From Pholiota molesta (taxonomy: Eukaryota > Basidiomycota > Agaricomycetes > Agaricales > Strophariaceae): a stretch of 64,000 bases of DNA. The stretch is from NCBI GenBank assembly GCA_014925825.1, contig JACGCK010000145.1:1-64000 (forward strand), given 5' to 3'. Positions within the stretch are counted from its first letter, which is position 1. The number at the start of each line of letters is the position of its first letter. Position numbers and translations under genes: made by a program. Positions 1-11,628 of this stretch are shown here, in pieces. Below the pieces are notes generated by a model. That model ran no database searches. It worked only from the letters and a program-made list of their open reading frames with translations, and had not been told where the DNA came from.

Positions 1-361
1 CAGAGCAGCCACACGAGCCATTAGCAGCTCCTTAGAATTCTTTCTTTTTTCTTCGCTCTCCATTTTTCTGTTTCACTCAGCTGTTATTATGTCCTCGGCG
101 CTTATGCTAACGCGTAGGCAGTGGGGATTTATTTACTTCACTCCTTCATTTTATTTCAAATACTTTTCGGCGCCTATGCTAACGCGTATGCACCAAGTTT
201 GCACTATTGTTATTAAACCTTATTTACCAAACTGGACTGTGGATGCTAACGCGTCACCGATAGTCGTTCTTTCATTATTGAATTTACATAACTAGTTTTT
301 AACTTTTGTTCTTTTTCTTTCTTCTTTGGTTTTCAGATTGCGAACGCAATCTCAAAGGGGG
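1..361 (+). mobile_element. 3' internal tail of an LTR retrotransposon (partial)
   Basis: This non-coding stretch ends in a polypurine run (about 353-361, AAAGGGGG) directly before an LTR-like start, as expected upstream of a 3' LTR. A motif GCTAACGCGT recurs three times, near 108, 178 and 246. No reverse transcriptase or integrase is visible because the window begins inside the element. Assignment rests on the polypurine tract plus the LTR-like features that follow. Confidence 0.5.
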
Positions 362-545
362 TGTGTAACGGGTACATACGACATCGTACTTACGTAATGC
401 GCGAGGCCCATATATAAGGCTCGCGCAACCACCCTCACTCTTTAGTCTTTATTCTATCACTTCGTAGAACTACCAATATATTGGTTGGCTGGTTCTATTC
501 GAGTGACCTAAGGACTACCTACTACGGAACGGAAAGCGTTTCACC
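362..545 (+). repeat. LTR-like sequence with TATA box
   Basis: It begins TGTGTAACGGGTACATACG after the polypurine tract and contains a TATA box (CATATATAAGG, about 408-419). A pyrimidine-rich likely transcription start follows (about 430-460). This is the usual layout of a fungal LTR (U3-R). The 3' boundary is uncertain because no clean inverted CA end or target duplication could be found. Confidence 0.5.
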
Positions 546-2021
546 TATGCCGCCGTCCATAACTTACACGACCCCGCAGCTCGACCTTCTCTGACGTCGC
601 CAGCCCAGTTGAGTCGTGCCCATGCCTACCAAAGCCATGTAATTAGCACACCTTCATCCAATTGTGCCAGCGGGACGGCGGAGCATTGTCCAGCTGCGCA
701 TCGCCATTCGTTAGAGTACGCCTACATTTCACCTTAACAGTGTGTCCTTCCCTGATATTCCTCTCCACTCGTCCCGCTCAGTCCATCAACAGCCTAACTG
801 GCTCAGCAGTGTTCCATCGCCCTCGCTCCTCTACAATAAAAATGACCTCCACCTCCGTGCATGGGCCCGTTCCAACCCATCAAACATCCCGATACCACCG
901 GCGCCCACTCCATGCCACGTTCTGGCATCGTGATGGGCGTCCTTAGCCCCAGCACAAACTTGTCGTCACCAACGCGCAACCGTTGATCGACATCTCCTTC
1001 AGCCCTGCCTGATTTGACCGATCCAAGGCTGTCTTATTACTCGACTCATGGGGCCATCCGACGGAACCGCTGTGGTATCTCTCTGGGGTCGTCAAATGGT
1101 TTAGGATCCGAGTACGTATATGCGCTTTCGATGTTAAAGTGGAGTCCTGATTATCGTCGTAGCTCTGACTCCTAAGGCGCTGTTGTGTCGTGCACTTTCC
1201 CCGACCTGAGCACTCGTCCGAGCTTCAAGGTATGTTTCCCTTTAGTTGTAGATCTGACCGACCTGTATATCCGTATGTTCATCTTCTGTTCGCAGCTTCT
1301 TTGGTTTGAAGCGCGTGCGGTATTGTTCGAAAGCCCGGGCTCCTGTATGACGAGAGCGAGCAACTCGTTCTGTATGTGCCGCTTGCCGTTAGTGTTCAAT
1401 CACTCTCCCCTCGTCCACTCTTTGCTATGATTTTTCCATAGCAAGTACATAGCTTTGACCAAGTCGCCGAGAATGAAGGCTGTCAGGCGACGCCGACTAT
1501 GAAAGACTCATCGGATGGTTGATGCACGCAGGCCTGATGTCAGTAATGTGCTGGCCCGCATTGCACGGAACGATCGGCGAACGATATAGGGAAGCTCGCT
1601 GTGCATGACGAAACCAGAAAATATCGAGCCACTCATTGGCCACTCACGATATACCCCTTACGGGCTGTAAGCTTGAGCTTCAAGTCTGGTACCTATATAC
1701 CATACTCTTTAATAGATTTAGAACTGGTGAACGGTGTGCTACTTAATGCGACAAGCCAACAACAAGCGATGTATGGAAGCCGAGCCAATTTTGACGGCCG
1801 AGGCCGAGACCTCACAAGCGTGCGGATTTGGTGATAGTGATAGTGATAGTGATAGTGATAGATTATACACAGCACTGGCCCCTCCTGGGCCGCTGTGTCC
1901 CGAAGGTTATCCTGATACATGCCAGCTACGTATCTTTGGTGTGGGAAGTTTTGCCAATGCGAACATGTCAATTTTCTCGACGAGTGATGTCAATGACTTC
2001 GACGCATCTGCTCCTTCCAGA
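546..2021. other. Decayed family-B repeat and spacer upstream of F-box copy A
   Basis: There is no supported gene here. About 660-1430 is related to the GC-rich family-B repeats elsewhere. For example, 1250-1375 matches 17900-18010 in inverted orientation (shared AGATCTGA..TGCATATC/TGTATATC..TTCGC..TTTCTTTGGT pattern). The rest shows no recognisable structure apart from the short microsatellite at 1831. Confidence 0.4.
1831..1861 (+). repeat. (GTGATA)5 microsatellite
   Basis: Five perfect hexamer copies lie about 160 bp upstream of the F-box copy A start codon. No function is inferred. Confidence 0.9.
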
Positions 2022-3870
2022 ATGGCGAGCAACTTCGGCGATATGTCACAAGAGCTGTATATTGAGATCCTTGCCAACCTCGATGCAGTTTCGCTCATCC
2101 GCTGCGCGATGGTAAGGCAATGCGTCCCATTGGCCTTAGGATGAAACTAAATCTGCAGGATACCAATAGACATCGAAATCTGTCTACGACGCCCTCAAAA
2201 GCTCCTCCTTATTAGTCTATACTATTCAGTTGCACTTGGATGGCCTCAAAGACAGTGGAACGTCAACCACCTACCCAGATCTGATCGAATCCCTTGTACG
2301 GAGACGTCAGGCCTGGTTGTCGCCAGAGATGACAGAGCCTCTTATTCACCATACGCTACATGATTGTGGAGCATGCGAGCTTGCTGGAGGTGCATTCACT
2401 AATAGCAACACGACCGCGGAGTGCCTCGAAGTTATATGGGCTCCGATTTCCAACGGTGACCAAGGGCGTACGCTCCAAAGACCCTCGATTGGGATCTCAG
2501 TTCGGGACTTGACCATAGACCCGACCCAGGATTTGATAATCTTATTAGAGGACAACGGAGTGTGAGTTCCAGTGTATCACTGTTGTACAAACTTAAATTT
2601 CAATGCCTTCGTAGGGTATCGTCAATGACTAACACTCGTATCTATCCCATCCACATTCGTACCATATCTACGAACGCAATACATCCACTAGCGCAGCAAA
2701 GCCCCTTGCAATTGTTTACTGCCCTTCCGGATTCAGACGATATACAGGGTACCGCTATTGACACCGCCACTCTACAAATCGCACACAATACCGTGGCGCT
2801 TTATTATCGCAGTGCTTCACAAAAGCCGCGAGCACTGATATTCGACTGGACTACATCGGAACTTATATTGGTACGCCAAACTTTACGCCGATTTTGATCT
2901 ATTTCATAAATTACATAGGATAGTATTATTTCTTTCGGGCCCATTCTGAGGTTTTTGAAATATGACTTCGGTCTCCTCGATTCCACATATTGCTTTGCAA
3001 CTTGTACGATCCCACGCAGCCGCTCCCCCAGCGATTCACCTCGCTACGCTGCACCTTCCACCAATCTCCCGTGGCAATTTTGTCCGCGGGATTTCCTGCC
3101 ACGCCGGGCCCATCGAAGCCAATCCACTCCAGCATGCATCATTTACGATACAAAACGATAACGACCGCTTACACGTGTTTAAAGTTGTACATGACCACTA
3201 TTACGCGCGCCAGAATGGCGTGCCCACCAGTCTTTTCTACTTATTCCTGCACCAGCGTGTACTTGCAAAGTATGCGCACCGCGCGCTCACGCTTGGAAAG
3301 CCCCTGGATGTATTGTGGGAGGAATGGGGCCCACCGAACGCGATGCTTACCCGTCCCCATACGGACTACGACCCGAACTTCATAAGGTTCTTATTCTCTG
3401 CTCCTTTGCGCAATGACTATCTTCACATCCCTTCATCGCAGATTCGTTCATGGACAACGCTGCGTTTTTCCAGGAGGTATCATCGGCGATGATAGTCCTA
3501 CGTCAGGTCCAGATTCCCACTATGTGGAAATACTTGATTTTTCTTTCGCAGCCGTGCTGTCCGCTAAGGGCATGCTGCCCATGCTTCCCCCGACTCCAAA
3601 CGGCAAGTCTGGGACCTTGGTGCCATCGAGCATCATTCGCACAAAGGATTTCCCATTCTTTCTTAATGACGTGGAGACGCACCTTCCGTGCGTAATCACG
3701 ACGCTGGCGCTCAAGCAGCCATACGACGCCTACATGATTCATGCTCACGGTATCATTGGTGTAAATGTACGTTCACTCGCCTGATCTGTTTGCGCTTCAG
3801 TCGTTGACTTTCCTCTTTGTAGATCAATCGTGATGAGGATAATCTTCTCTTACATATGTACACCATCTAG
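2022..3870 (+). pseudogene. F-box/propeller-like protein copy A, 38-bp deletion
   Basis: Six exons are recognised by comparison with the intact copies: 2022-2111, 2170-2561, 2615-2870, 2919-3386, 3442-3766 and 3823-3870. Exon 1 codes the F-box (MSQELYIEILANLDAVSLIR). Later exons carry the family signatures DWTTSELIL, GLLDSTY, HLATLHLPP, EEWGPPN and DVETHLPCV, and the tail ends LLLHMYTI. Against copy C, exon 4 lacks 38 bp just after the DSTY codons. This removes the ITC..FGSIRLYKL strand and shifts the frame; adding 38 bp makes the coding length divisible by three. The remaining frames are open, so the lesion looks young. The closest relative in the window is copy C. F-box proteins normally link substrates to SCF ubiquitin ligases; a product from this copy would be truncated near residue 260. 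Confidence 0.8.
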
Positions 3871-4121
3871 TGGCTAGAAATTTGTTGGTTATTCATGTAT
3901 CAAATTTCAATTTATGGATATTCGTTGCGACTCGCTATCTGCGAATGCGGAGGTAACCGCAAACTTGTTTCTCGAGCATACATTGTTGTTTCTATTCTAT
4001 TTTCAACCGTCTTTTTGACGTCCAGATGCATTCAAAAAATAACGTTGGGGGAAAATAGTGAACGAAATTTGCCATAAGAGTCAAGCATATTAATTTACAT
4101 ATGCGAATGGATGCAAATGAC

Positions 4122-5544
4122 TTATGTCGCAGCCGCATCTTCGCCTTCCCAGACCAAGAAATAATCTGGCCATGCCCCCGTCGGTGCGGACATCTCAACC
4201 TGATCCAGCACTTTGAACCCGAGACTCGTGTACCATTTCGCCTACCGACATAATCCATCCATGAGCTCCTCATCGCGCACGATTCATAAAAACGAAGAAC
4301 ACACACGCACGTTTTTCTCATTCTGCGTCGCTAGTGCCGCGATCTTGCCCTCTTTGGCAGCCTGCATTTTGGGGTGGGTTAGTCCGTGGGTAAGGAACGA
4401 TGTCAATGAGATGGTGGCGGACGCACCCTTTGGCACACGGCCGTGACCATGGTGCTTCCGTAGCCCTTCCGTTGGTGGATGGGGTCTGTTGCGATGAGGT
4501 TCGCAAACCAGCCGTCGACGTACTGGAGATGTCTTCACATCAGGAACAAGTGAATACCTCAGTAGATGGCTATTAGAATAGGTAGGACCTGTAGAAGACA
4601 TACCTTTCAGTACATCCCATAGTCCTACCACATCTTTCCACCTCTCCAGTAGACCCACATAGATATCCACGCGTTTCTCATCACTCAGTAGATCGAACCG
4701 AAATGACGGTAATCTACTGAGCTCTACGGAGAAATTATGTATATCTACTGAGATCTACTGAGATTGAGCAGGTGTCTACTGGGTCTATCAGAAAGGGGAC
4801 ATGTCTATGAGCCTACCAGCTCTACTGGGTCTACTGAGTCTTACATAGTCAAGTCACTTGTTCCTGATGCAGTTTGAGCATATATAGTATATAGTATACG
4901 GAGAAATTTACCTTGAGTCCTAGAAGAGCGTCGACTTTATCCTCGTGGTTGGACTGGTACTGATAGGAACGACGTATGAGGCTCCTGTACCGGTAGATGT
5001 ACTTTCCCGAATGAAAGACATACCACGACTTCCCACCATTCCCGCGCCTGCGGGGTAAGCGCACTGTAGAAATCCATCCAGCCTTCCTTCATCTGAGACT
5101 CACTATACCCAAGTGAGTACGATATCGACACCGGAGGCAGGAGGGACACACTCGTTGTTACTCACGTGGTAAGCGCTTTCTGTCCGGGTCCAAACCACAT
5201 TCCAACGGAGAGAATATCAGAGTCTGATCCATCCGCGTCGCTCACGACGTAGATGGAGCCTCCGACTGCCGTTGCGCGCGTCATGGCGCGGAAGAAGGGT
5301 TCTCTGAGGGTTTCGTTGCCCCCCGTCATAGAATCCACCGCCGGATCTACACCAATAATCAGTGACAACTCATGAGTCCACGTGTATTGGATAAACGATT
5401 ACCGCCATGCATGGCACGGAGTAGGACGCCGACTGCGGCGTTTATTTGGAGGTCTAGTGGATTGTGTTGTGGTTATTAGTATGGGAACGGCATGAGAATC
5501 GTCATACCTGTAGGGTGTTCGAGGACGCGTACGGTGGGAGCCAT
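4122..5544 (-). CDS. GNAT-family N-acetyltransferase (intact copy)
   Basis: Eight exons on the minus strand: 5544-5508, 5453-5403, 5346-5166, 5102-5024, 4959-4912, 4522-4427, 4361-4311 and 4241-4122. They join into 663 nt, or 220 residues, with no stop. Start MAPTVRVLEHPT is shared with the inverted copy. The acetyl-CoA-binding signature is visible as HQRKGYGSTMVTAV (Q/RxxGxG/A motif A). The late LGFKVLDQVEMPA-like strand and the end DYFLVWEG are typical of the C-terminal half of GNAT proteins. Substrate is unknown; small-molecule or protein N-acetylation in the cytosol is the family expectation. One intron, between the GLK and YVDGW codons, is enlarged by a MITE. The broken paralogue at 20660-21729 shows what the ancestral intron looked like. 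Confidence 0.8.
4538..4869. mobile_element. 332-bp MITE with 16-bp perfect terminal inverted repeats
   Basis: It begins CATCAGGAACAAGTGA and ends with the exact reverse complement TCACTTGTTCCTGATG. It lies inside an intron of the GNAT gene. The inverted GNAT copy lacks it: there GTCTTCA runs straight on into the intron. The interior is a degenerate minisatellite of CTACTGAGT / CTACTGGGT words. A target duplication longer than CA is not visible, so the superfamily is undetermined. Confidence 0.75.
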
Positions 5545-8489
5545 AGTTGTATTCGAATGCTGATGTACAAGGAAGGGGGTGCGCTATAATGTAACCATCG
5601 CTTTATATCTCTTTGTTTGATTCTGATGCTAAATTGGTTCGACATAGGAATACTGAGCTATAAGTCAGTGGATAAGGGACGACGTCGCGAAGTTGATCTC
5701 CGGGCGCTCGAGAAGCTATGGTGATTGCAGAATTGGAAATTTACATGTGCTCGTTCACGCAGCGAGAAAAAGAAAGACCGTCTGCGTGAGAGAGATAGAG
5801 ACGTATGCAGCCCATGCTGGTCCAGCGTGCACAAATTAATTATCTTTAGAACTTCAAGTGGGCGCTCCGCCATATCTGTGTGTTTTATGGCGCGCCCACC
5901 CATCCAAACATGAGCACATTTTTTGTGCAGCAGACCTCCACGCCTGTCATCCCCGGGGGTACTTAACCGCGAGCGCTCCCGGGTAGTTCGGAGGCGTGCG
6001 CTGAGCAGCGGACGTTTTCTTGAAGACTGTGCGCTGTGTCGACGCCAGTCTCTACTGATTACTGGAATGCAGTTGATAGTGAGATGTGGGCGAGAAGGGA
6101 GGCGTACCGCGCACCGGCTGGTCTGAGAGACTGAGCTTAAATGGATCGAAGATCTGAGGAATTATAGAGAGCAATGGTTAGGTCGCGCGACGATGCATGG
6201 GAAGGTGGCAAGAGAAGGGACGAATCTTGGAAAAATTGGAATCATTGGATGCGGATGCCTCGGGCCGGATTCAGAGTCCGCACGCGTCGTTCGAATCTTC
6301 GACGCTAATTCTCTTCAAACTCCAACACCCACAGCGCACACCCCGTTCTGCAATCCAGGGGAACGATACTGTAGTGTCAGCTCAAGAGATCTGTAGTGGG
6401 GGCCACCATACCATGTTGGAAAAAGTAAACTATCTAACCTTTTTTTACCGACCACGACTACGACTAACATACCTCCCAGCTCAGCTGAGTTGACGTCTTC
6501 TGGTATCGCCATCCCCCTGAAGTTGCGTCCACACCTACCGATGTCATTTGCGCTGGCATGCCTTCACCTTGTCCGAGCTCAAGCGCTCATCGCTCATCCA
6601 TCGAATGCAATGTGCGGCATGCCTACGTGGCCTTATCCTGCGCAATGCGTACAGTCACTACGCCTGTAGCTCACCTCCATAGTGCGTTCTACCCGAACAC
6701 TCTTGTATTTTCTCCCGCTCACTTCATCCATAGCATACCGTGATTGACATGGTAGTACCCTGCTCCTCTATGATTGGGTGCTCTCTGCACGCGTACACGC
6801 GGTCTGCCACACCTCCCTCCTCGAACAAGCAGCGCAATCCCATCGGCGCCACTCCAGGCCCTACAGGGTCTACTGCGCCCCATCCATCGCTATAGACGAC
6901 CGACTTATTCCCTCGCACGTACCTGACTGCTACAATCCGAACCCCATCGACGTCTCCTTCCGCCTGGTCTGATACAATCAACATCGTCTCGCTCGCCCTG
7001 CGGTGATACATCATACTCACTTTCAGCTCCATGGAGGTTCGGAGGCGCAAGATTTGAACGAGTGGCCGATGCAGCGCGGCGGCGGAATCTGGTGATGGGA
7101 CGGTGGTGATGAAGAGGCGACTTGTGAGGAACGTGAATCACACGAAGAGCAATACGGATCTTGTTGTGGACTGGTCATGAATCGCGTCTCTGCCTCATTG
7201 GCTGCAAACCGACTGATCTCTCAAGCCACCAACAAAGCAAGCAGGTGAGCCATCTAATCCTATCCCACCGTCAACAACTAACACACACACCCCAAGCTCG
7301 ATGCCTTCGCGGACATCGCCAGCCCACTCAAGTCGTGCGCATACCGACCGAAGGTGACCTGTCAGCCACCACCTACGCAGTGCGTCCTTCCATGAAGGTT
7401 CTGTTCATTCATTTCTCCTGCTCACTCCGTCCACAGCCAAGCCCGATCACTGTGGCACCGCCCCCGCTCCTATACAACGGAGCGTCTCCGCCACCCCCTT
7501 CGCGTGTACGCGTTGTCTGCTCCATCGAGCATCGCACCGCCATCTGCACCCTCCAGTATCTCACACATTCTAGCCGTGGCGACAGGTGCGCTTATCTCCT
7601 CGCACAAACCTGACTTCGCCAACGCCCGAGCTCGTCGATAGCCTCTTCGGCCATGACTGGTCGATCCAATCCAAGATCGTCTCCCTCGACACGTGGGGCT
7701 CTCTCCTGTCCAGTATCTTGCTGCGTTTGCAGGTCCGCGAGCTGGACGATGCGGCGCGGCGGGGGACGGGATGGGACGGGCGGCGAAGATGGGCCGGCGG
7801 GTGAAGAATGCAGGCAGGTGGATGAGAGCCTTACAGATCGGATTGTCGACGTGCTGCGCGGAAGGCGGTGGTCGAACCGGTGTAGCGTCTCCGTGATATT
7901 GCTGCATGGTGTAGGATGTGAGTATGTGCGTTGTTGATGTCACGATGGCGTGCTGATAATACCCGTAGCTCAGATACGCCGTCGCGTCGTGCACCGGTAG
8001 AGGATATCCGCTCTACAGGGCACGGTTATCTGCGCTTGTCCCGTACCTGACGCATGCAAGCCATCGAGGAATGGATTCACGAATGGATTCGCCAAGCCAA
8101 GTGTAATCAAACGGTGTGTGTTGCGGGGGATATGATTTTATTTTCGGTATTTATGTGCGTTATCAGGCGGTGTTCGCGTCGTGGTCGATTTTAGGAAGGA
8201 GGGTGCGGAGTGGCCGACGTTACAGGGGATTCATTCGGTTTCATATATTTTCACGCTACAAAGCAGTAGCTGTGTAGCGATATTTCAAGGACAAGTTGAC
8301 GACAATATGGTACATACTCATGAGCTTAAGTTTTAAAGTTTGCTATTCTGGCATCAGGGCCCAGCACGAGAAGCGTGTGTGTGGGAATGATACATATCAA
8401 TCTTACAATGAAAAACACGATTGTCCTTGTGAGATCTGCGTCCACAGTCTACAAGCCTGGACCATCCACTTCATCGAATCACTTCCGAA
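5545..8489. other. Gene-poor stretch: duplication flank, family-C core, family-B relics
   Basis: 5640-6120 is the GNAT upstream flank shared with 19650-20560. About 6240-6310 holds a family-C core (GGGCCGGATTCAGAGTCCGC). About 6480-8060 is GC-rich family-B material. It includes two exon-like relics in plus orientation, near 7090-7135 (GATGGGACGGTGGTGATGAA) and 7745-7830, which would code DGTVVMK-R-like peptides. No complete reading frame with introns could be built. 8060-8489 shows nothing recognisable. Confidence 0.45.
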
Positions 8490-10472
8490 ATGGCGAACGA
8501 TTTCTGCGATTTACCGCAAGAGCTACATATTCAGATCCTTTCCAACCTCGATGCTGTTTCGCTCATCCGATGTGCGACGGTGAGATAATTATGTACATCG
8601 CTATGATCTCTGGAAGCGGCTAAAACTACAGGATCGCACAGACGTGTACATCCATCTACGAAACCCTCAAAGATTCCTCTTTGTTGGCGTATACTATTCA
8701 GTTGCACCTGGATGGTCTCAAAGATGGCGGAACATCACTTAGCCACACAGAACGCATCGAATCCCTCATGCGCCGACGTCGGGCGTGGCTGGCACTCGAG
8801 ACGAAAGGGCCTCTTACTGTGCGGACGCAGCCTGATTGTGATGTATTCGAGCTCGCCGGAGGCGCTTTCGCTACTGCGAGCGGCGCGACGGATCACTTTG
8901 AAATTGTATGGTTACCTACCGCGAGCGATGCCACTAAACGCACGATTCGAAGACCCCTGAATCGAAGACCCCTAGATGAAAATCTCTTAGAAGGGCAGTT
9001 CACGACAGATCCGACACAGGATTTGATCGTGTTTTTAGAGGACGACGGGACGTGAGTACCTGTGTGTTATCTTGTAGTTCAACAATCTTGAGGTTAACCA
9101 TTCGTAGCCCACCATCAATGACCGACACGCGTATCATCCACATTCACATTCGTGCTATATCTACCAATGCTATCCATCCGCTGGCGCAGCAAAGCCCCTT
9201 GCAGTTTACGGTTGTTCCGGAATATGACGATGCAAATACTTACACCATTGCCGTTCTACAAATGGCGTACAGCGTCGTTGCCGTTCATTTCCACTATGCT
9301 GGAGGGAAGGCGCGAGCGTTAGTATGGGACTGGACTACATCGGATCTGATACTGGTGCGTCCAAATTTTATGCTACTTTCTAATATATCTCACATTATTC
9401 ATATAGGATACCTTTACATCCTTTGATCACTGTCTCCGTTCTTTTGCCTATGACTTCGGCCTTCTCGATTCCACTTATTTCTTTATTGTGACGGGGGACA
9501 ACTCCGGAGCAATCCAGCTATACAAGCTTGTACGATCCCACGCGGCGGCTACCCAGGCAGTCCACCTCGCTACACTCCATCTTCCACCCACCTCCCCTGG
9601 CGCCACCATCCGCGGAATCGTCAGCCATGCTGGCCCCATTGAGGCGAACCCCCTCCCGCATACACCGTTCACGGTACACGACGATCACCGCCTACACATG
9701 TTCACCGTGCAGTACATACACCCGATGTATCGAGTTCATTATGTGAACGTGTTCTTGCACCAGCGCTTGCTCCTAAAGTACGCTCTCCATACGCGTACGG
9801 CCCAGGAGCATGCGCCGCTGGATATTGCCTGGGCGGAATGGGGCCCGCCGAACACGCGAGTGGCCCGTATTTTCCCTCCGCATTATGGGCCGCACTGGCG
9901 ACGGTGGGTTGGGTCGCACTGGCGCAGGTGGATATACCCACTTTTTGGATGTTGAGGATATTCGCAGTGCTCACGTTCCGTATTTCGCGTGCAGATGTGT
10001 CTCCGGCCAACGTGCCGTTTTGACGGACTACACGACAGAGCCCCCCCACGCCGTCGAGCTCTTTGATTTCTCCCTGGCAGCGGTGCTGTCCGCCAAGGGC
10101 ATTCTGGATGCCCCTTCAACGGCGGCTGCAAAAGAGCACACTGGGCGCTTGTTGCTGTCCAGTACGATCCGCGCGGAGGAGGACGTGCCGCTCTTTCTTG
10201 ACGACGTCGAGACGCATCTTCCATGCGTGCGATCAACGCTGGACCTCAAGGAGAATTGCATAGCCTACATGCTCTATGCGGATGGAATTATCGGTGTAAA
10301 TGTACGTCCACCACTTTTTCTGCTTGAGAATATCATATGCGAATAGGCTGCGAGCTGCGTATTTGGTATTTTCTTTGGCTTTACCTCTCGATTTTTGTGC
10401 TTGCATCGTTGACTTTCTTCGTTGTAGGACGATCACGAGGCAAGGTTCATCTTAACTATTCATCCTGTCTAG
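8490..10472 (+). CDS. F-box/propeller-like protein copy B (intact)
   Basis: Six exons: 8490-8579, 8642-9051, 9108-9354, 9407-9927, 9995-10301 and 10428-10472. They total 1620 nt, or 539 residues, with consistent phases and canonical GT-AG introns. Residues 1-30 are the F-box core (LPQELHIQILSNLDAVSLIR). The remainder is beta-rich with WD-like tokens: VWDWTTSDLIL, FGLLDSTYFFIV, AIQLYKLVRSH, HLATLHLPP, AEWGPPNTR, FDFSLAAVLSAKG, FLDDVETHLPCV and YADGIIGVN. The start is the ATG that aligns with MANDF in the other copies. By family analogy it would be a substrate adaptor of an SCF ubiquitin ligase; the substrate is unknown. Copy B has a short extra duplication in exon 2 (RRPLNRRPLDEN). Confidence 0.85.
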
Positions 10473-11070
10473 CCTTCAATAGTTTGTTGGTGTCGGTGAT
10501 CCCGTTCAGTAATGTTATATTCATACTTTCACTGCGCGCTTTTTGATGCTCTACATCAATGATCGAGGCGATCTGTGTAGAAAGGACTTGTCGAAATATT
10601 CATACTTAGTACTAGAGAGTTGCTAGAGAGTCACAAGGCTCACCGGAGGCTGTGCTTGATAAGTATCGCCTCTGAAACGGTCGAGACTCTTTTGATCATC
10701 AGGCGTTGACAACTTGTCTTCTGCGTTGAATTGAATTTACTTGCTCCACCAACGCGCCGCAAATCGGCCTTTCACACGATGTGAATTTCATATAAAAGGC
10801 TCTCCGTCATGGACTGATTGCCTCAGATCGTTTGGAACGATTCCCACTGTAACATTCACCTTTGGCTGCTGGTGAGTAATCAACCAACTGGTACAATTTA
10901 CTATGCTGACGATACTCTCTCGTATCAAAGGTCGGCCTTGGTTAGAGGATTTCTGGAAAATCGTTCTCCTCCATCAACGTTGAATTACCTAGACCTATTA
11001 GTGAGAACAATTCCCATTGTACTTGGCCGCCAATAAACATGCAATACATAGACGACCCCTTCGATCCACC
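10473..11070. other. Intergenic spacer and 5' leader of the secreted-protein gene
   Basis: No coding feature is seen. A TATA-like box lies at 10791-10797. The sequence between it and 11071 is the probable promoter and leader of the downstream gene. Confidence 0.5.
10791..10797 (+). promoter_or_regulatory. TATA-like box
   Basis: TATAAAA lies in the context TTTCATATAAAAGGCTC, about 275 bp upstream of the ATG at 11071. This implies a long leader, or a leader intron, if it is used. Confidence 0.4.
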
Positions 11071-11628
11071 ATGTTCATCCCCAAATTCCTCGTCGTTCTC
11101 CTCGCCCTTCTTCTAGGATCCGTCATCGCCGCCCCAGCCTACTACGAGCGGTCTGACGAGGTCGAGCTCGAGGCGCGCCAACGCGGCCTCAGCCGGTTCC
11201 GACAGGCCGCCCAATCCGTAGCGATCAACCGCCAAGTGAAGCAGAAGCTCCGCCCCAAAGCCGGCGAGGCCGTCTTCTGGAGCGGCTCGACCCCTGACGC
11301 GCACGGCAAGCCCGTATCGGCACGCGTGCACGCCGAGCAATTCGCCAAAACGCACCCAGGTACATCGACGGTGAACCACGCGCTCGCGAAGCACGGCATC
11401 AGCATCCCGGACAAGCCGCAGAACAGGTACAGCGACAAGATGTGGGGCGTGGCCTCGAAGGTGTGGGCGGAGCGCGCGCATGGGGACACGCATGTCGTTC
11501 TCGGTGGACATGTGCGGCCGGGCAGTGTCTATAATACCATCGAAAAGCCCACCCTCATGAACAACCACCGAGTCACAAAGGTCACCGAGCACAATGTGGC
11601 CACCGGGAAAAGCACTGTCATCAAGTAA
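11071..11628 (+). CDS. Small secreted protein, possible ADP-ribosyl-cyclase-like fold
   Basis: An uninterrupted 185-residue frame. The start at 11071 is preferred over the upstream in-frame ATG because it has a good context (TCCACCATG) and opens a clear signal peptide (about residues 1-21, hydrophobic LLALLLGSVIA followed by AAP). A basic pro-like segment follows, then a conserved-looking domain from about residue 65. The pattern in that domain (AVFWSG near its start, TVNHAL, W..ASK.WA, GD.HVVLGG..RPGSVY, then a conserved E before P) resembles the ADP-ribosyl cyclase/CD38 fold. There the W, S and E residues form the nucleotide site. This is a pattern judgement without a search. There are no cysteines in the mature part, unlike animal CD38. 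Alternatives are another small secreted enzyme or an effector of unknown fold. GC content is high compared with the flanks. Confidence 0.6.
   Translation: MFIPKFLVVLLALLLGSVIAAPAYYERSDEVELEARQRGLSRFRQAAQSVAINRQVKQKLRPKAGEAVFWSGSTPDAHGKPVSARVHAEQFAKTHPGTSTVNHALAKHGISIPDKPQNRYSDKMWGVASKVWAERAHGDTHVVLGGHVRPGSVYNTIEKPTLMNNHRVTKVTEHNVATGKSTVIK

Larger units (their letters stand above)
3890..6400. repeat. Inverted segmental duplication, left arm
   Basis: This segment (GNAT gene plus its 5' and 3' flanks) recurs in inverted orientation at about 19210-21935. Matching landmarks are AATGCGGAGGTAACCGCAAAC at about 3944 (21 bp, seen inverted at about 21870), the GNAT exons, the ATAAGTCAGTGGATAAGGGA flank at about 5660, and the family-C core at about 6250. 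The right copy is interrupted and more decayed. Confidence 0.75.

Noticed and set aside
6240..6310. tRNA gene or tRNA-derived SINE suggested by GTTCGAA plus CCGGATTC words
   Set aside because: No cloverleaf can be folded from the flanks and the six copies lack A and B boxes at proper spacing.
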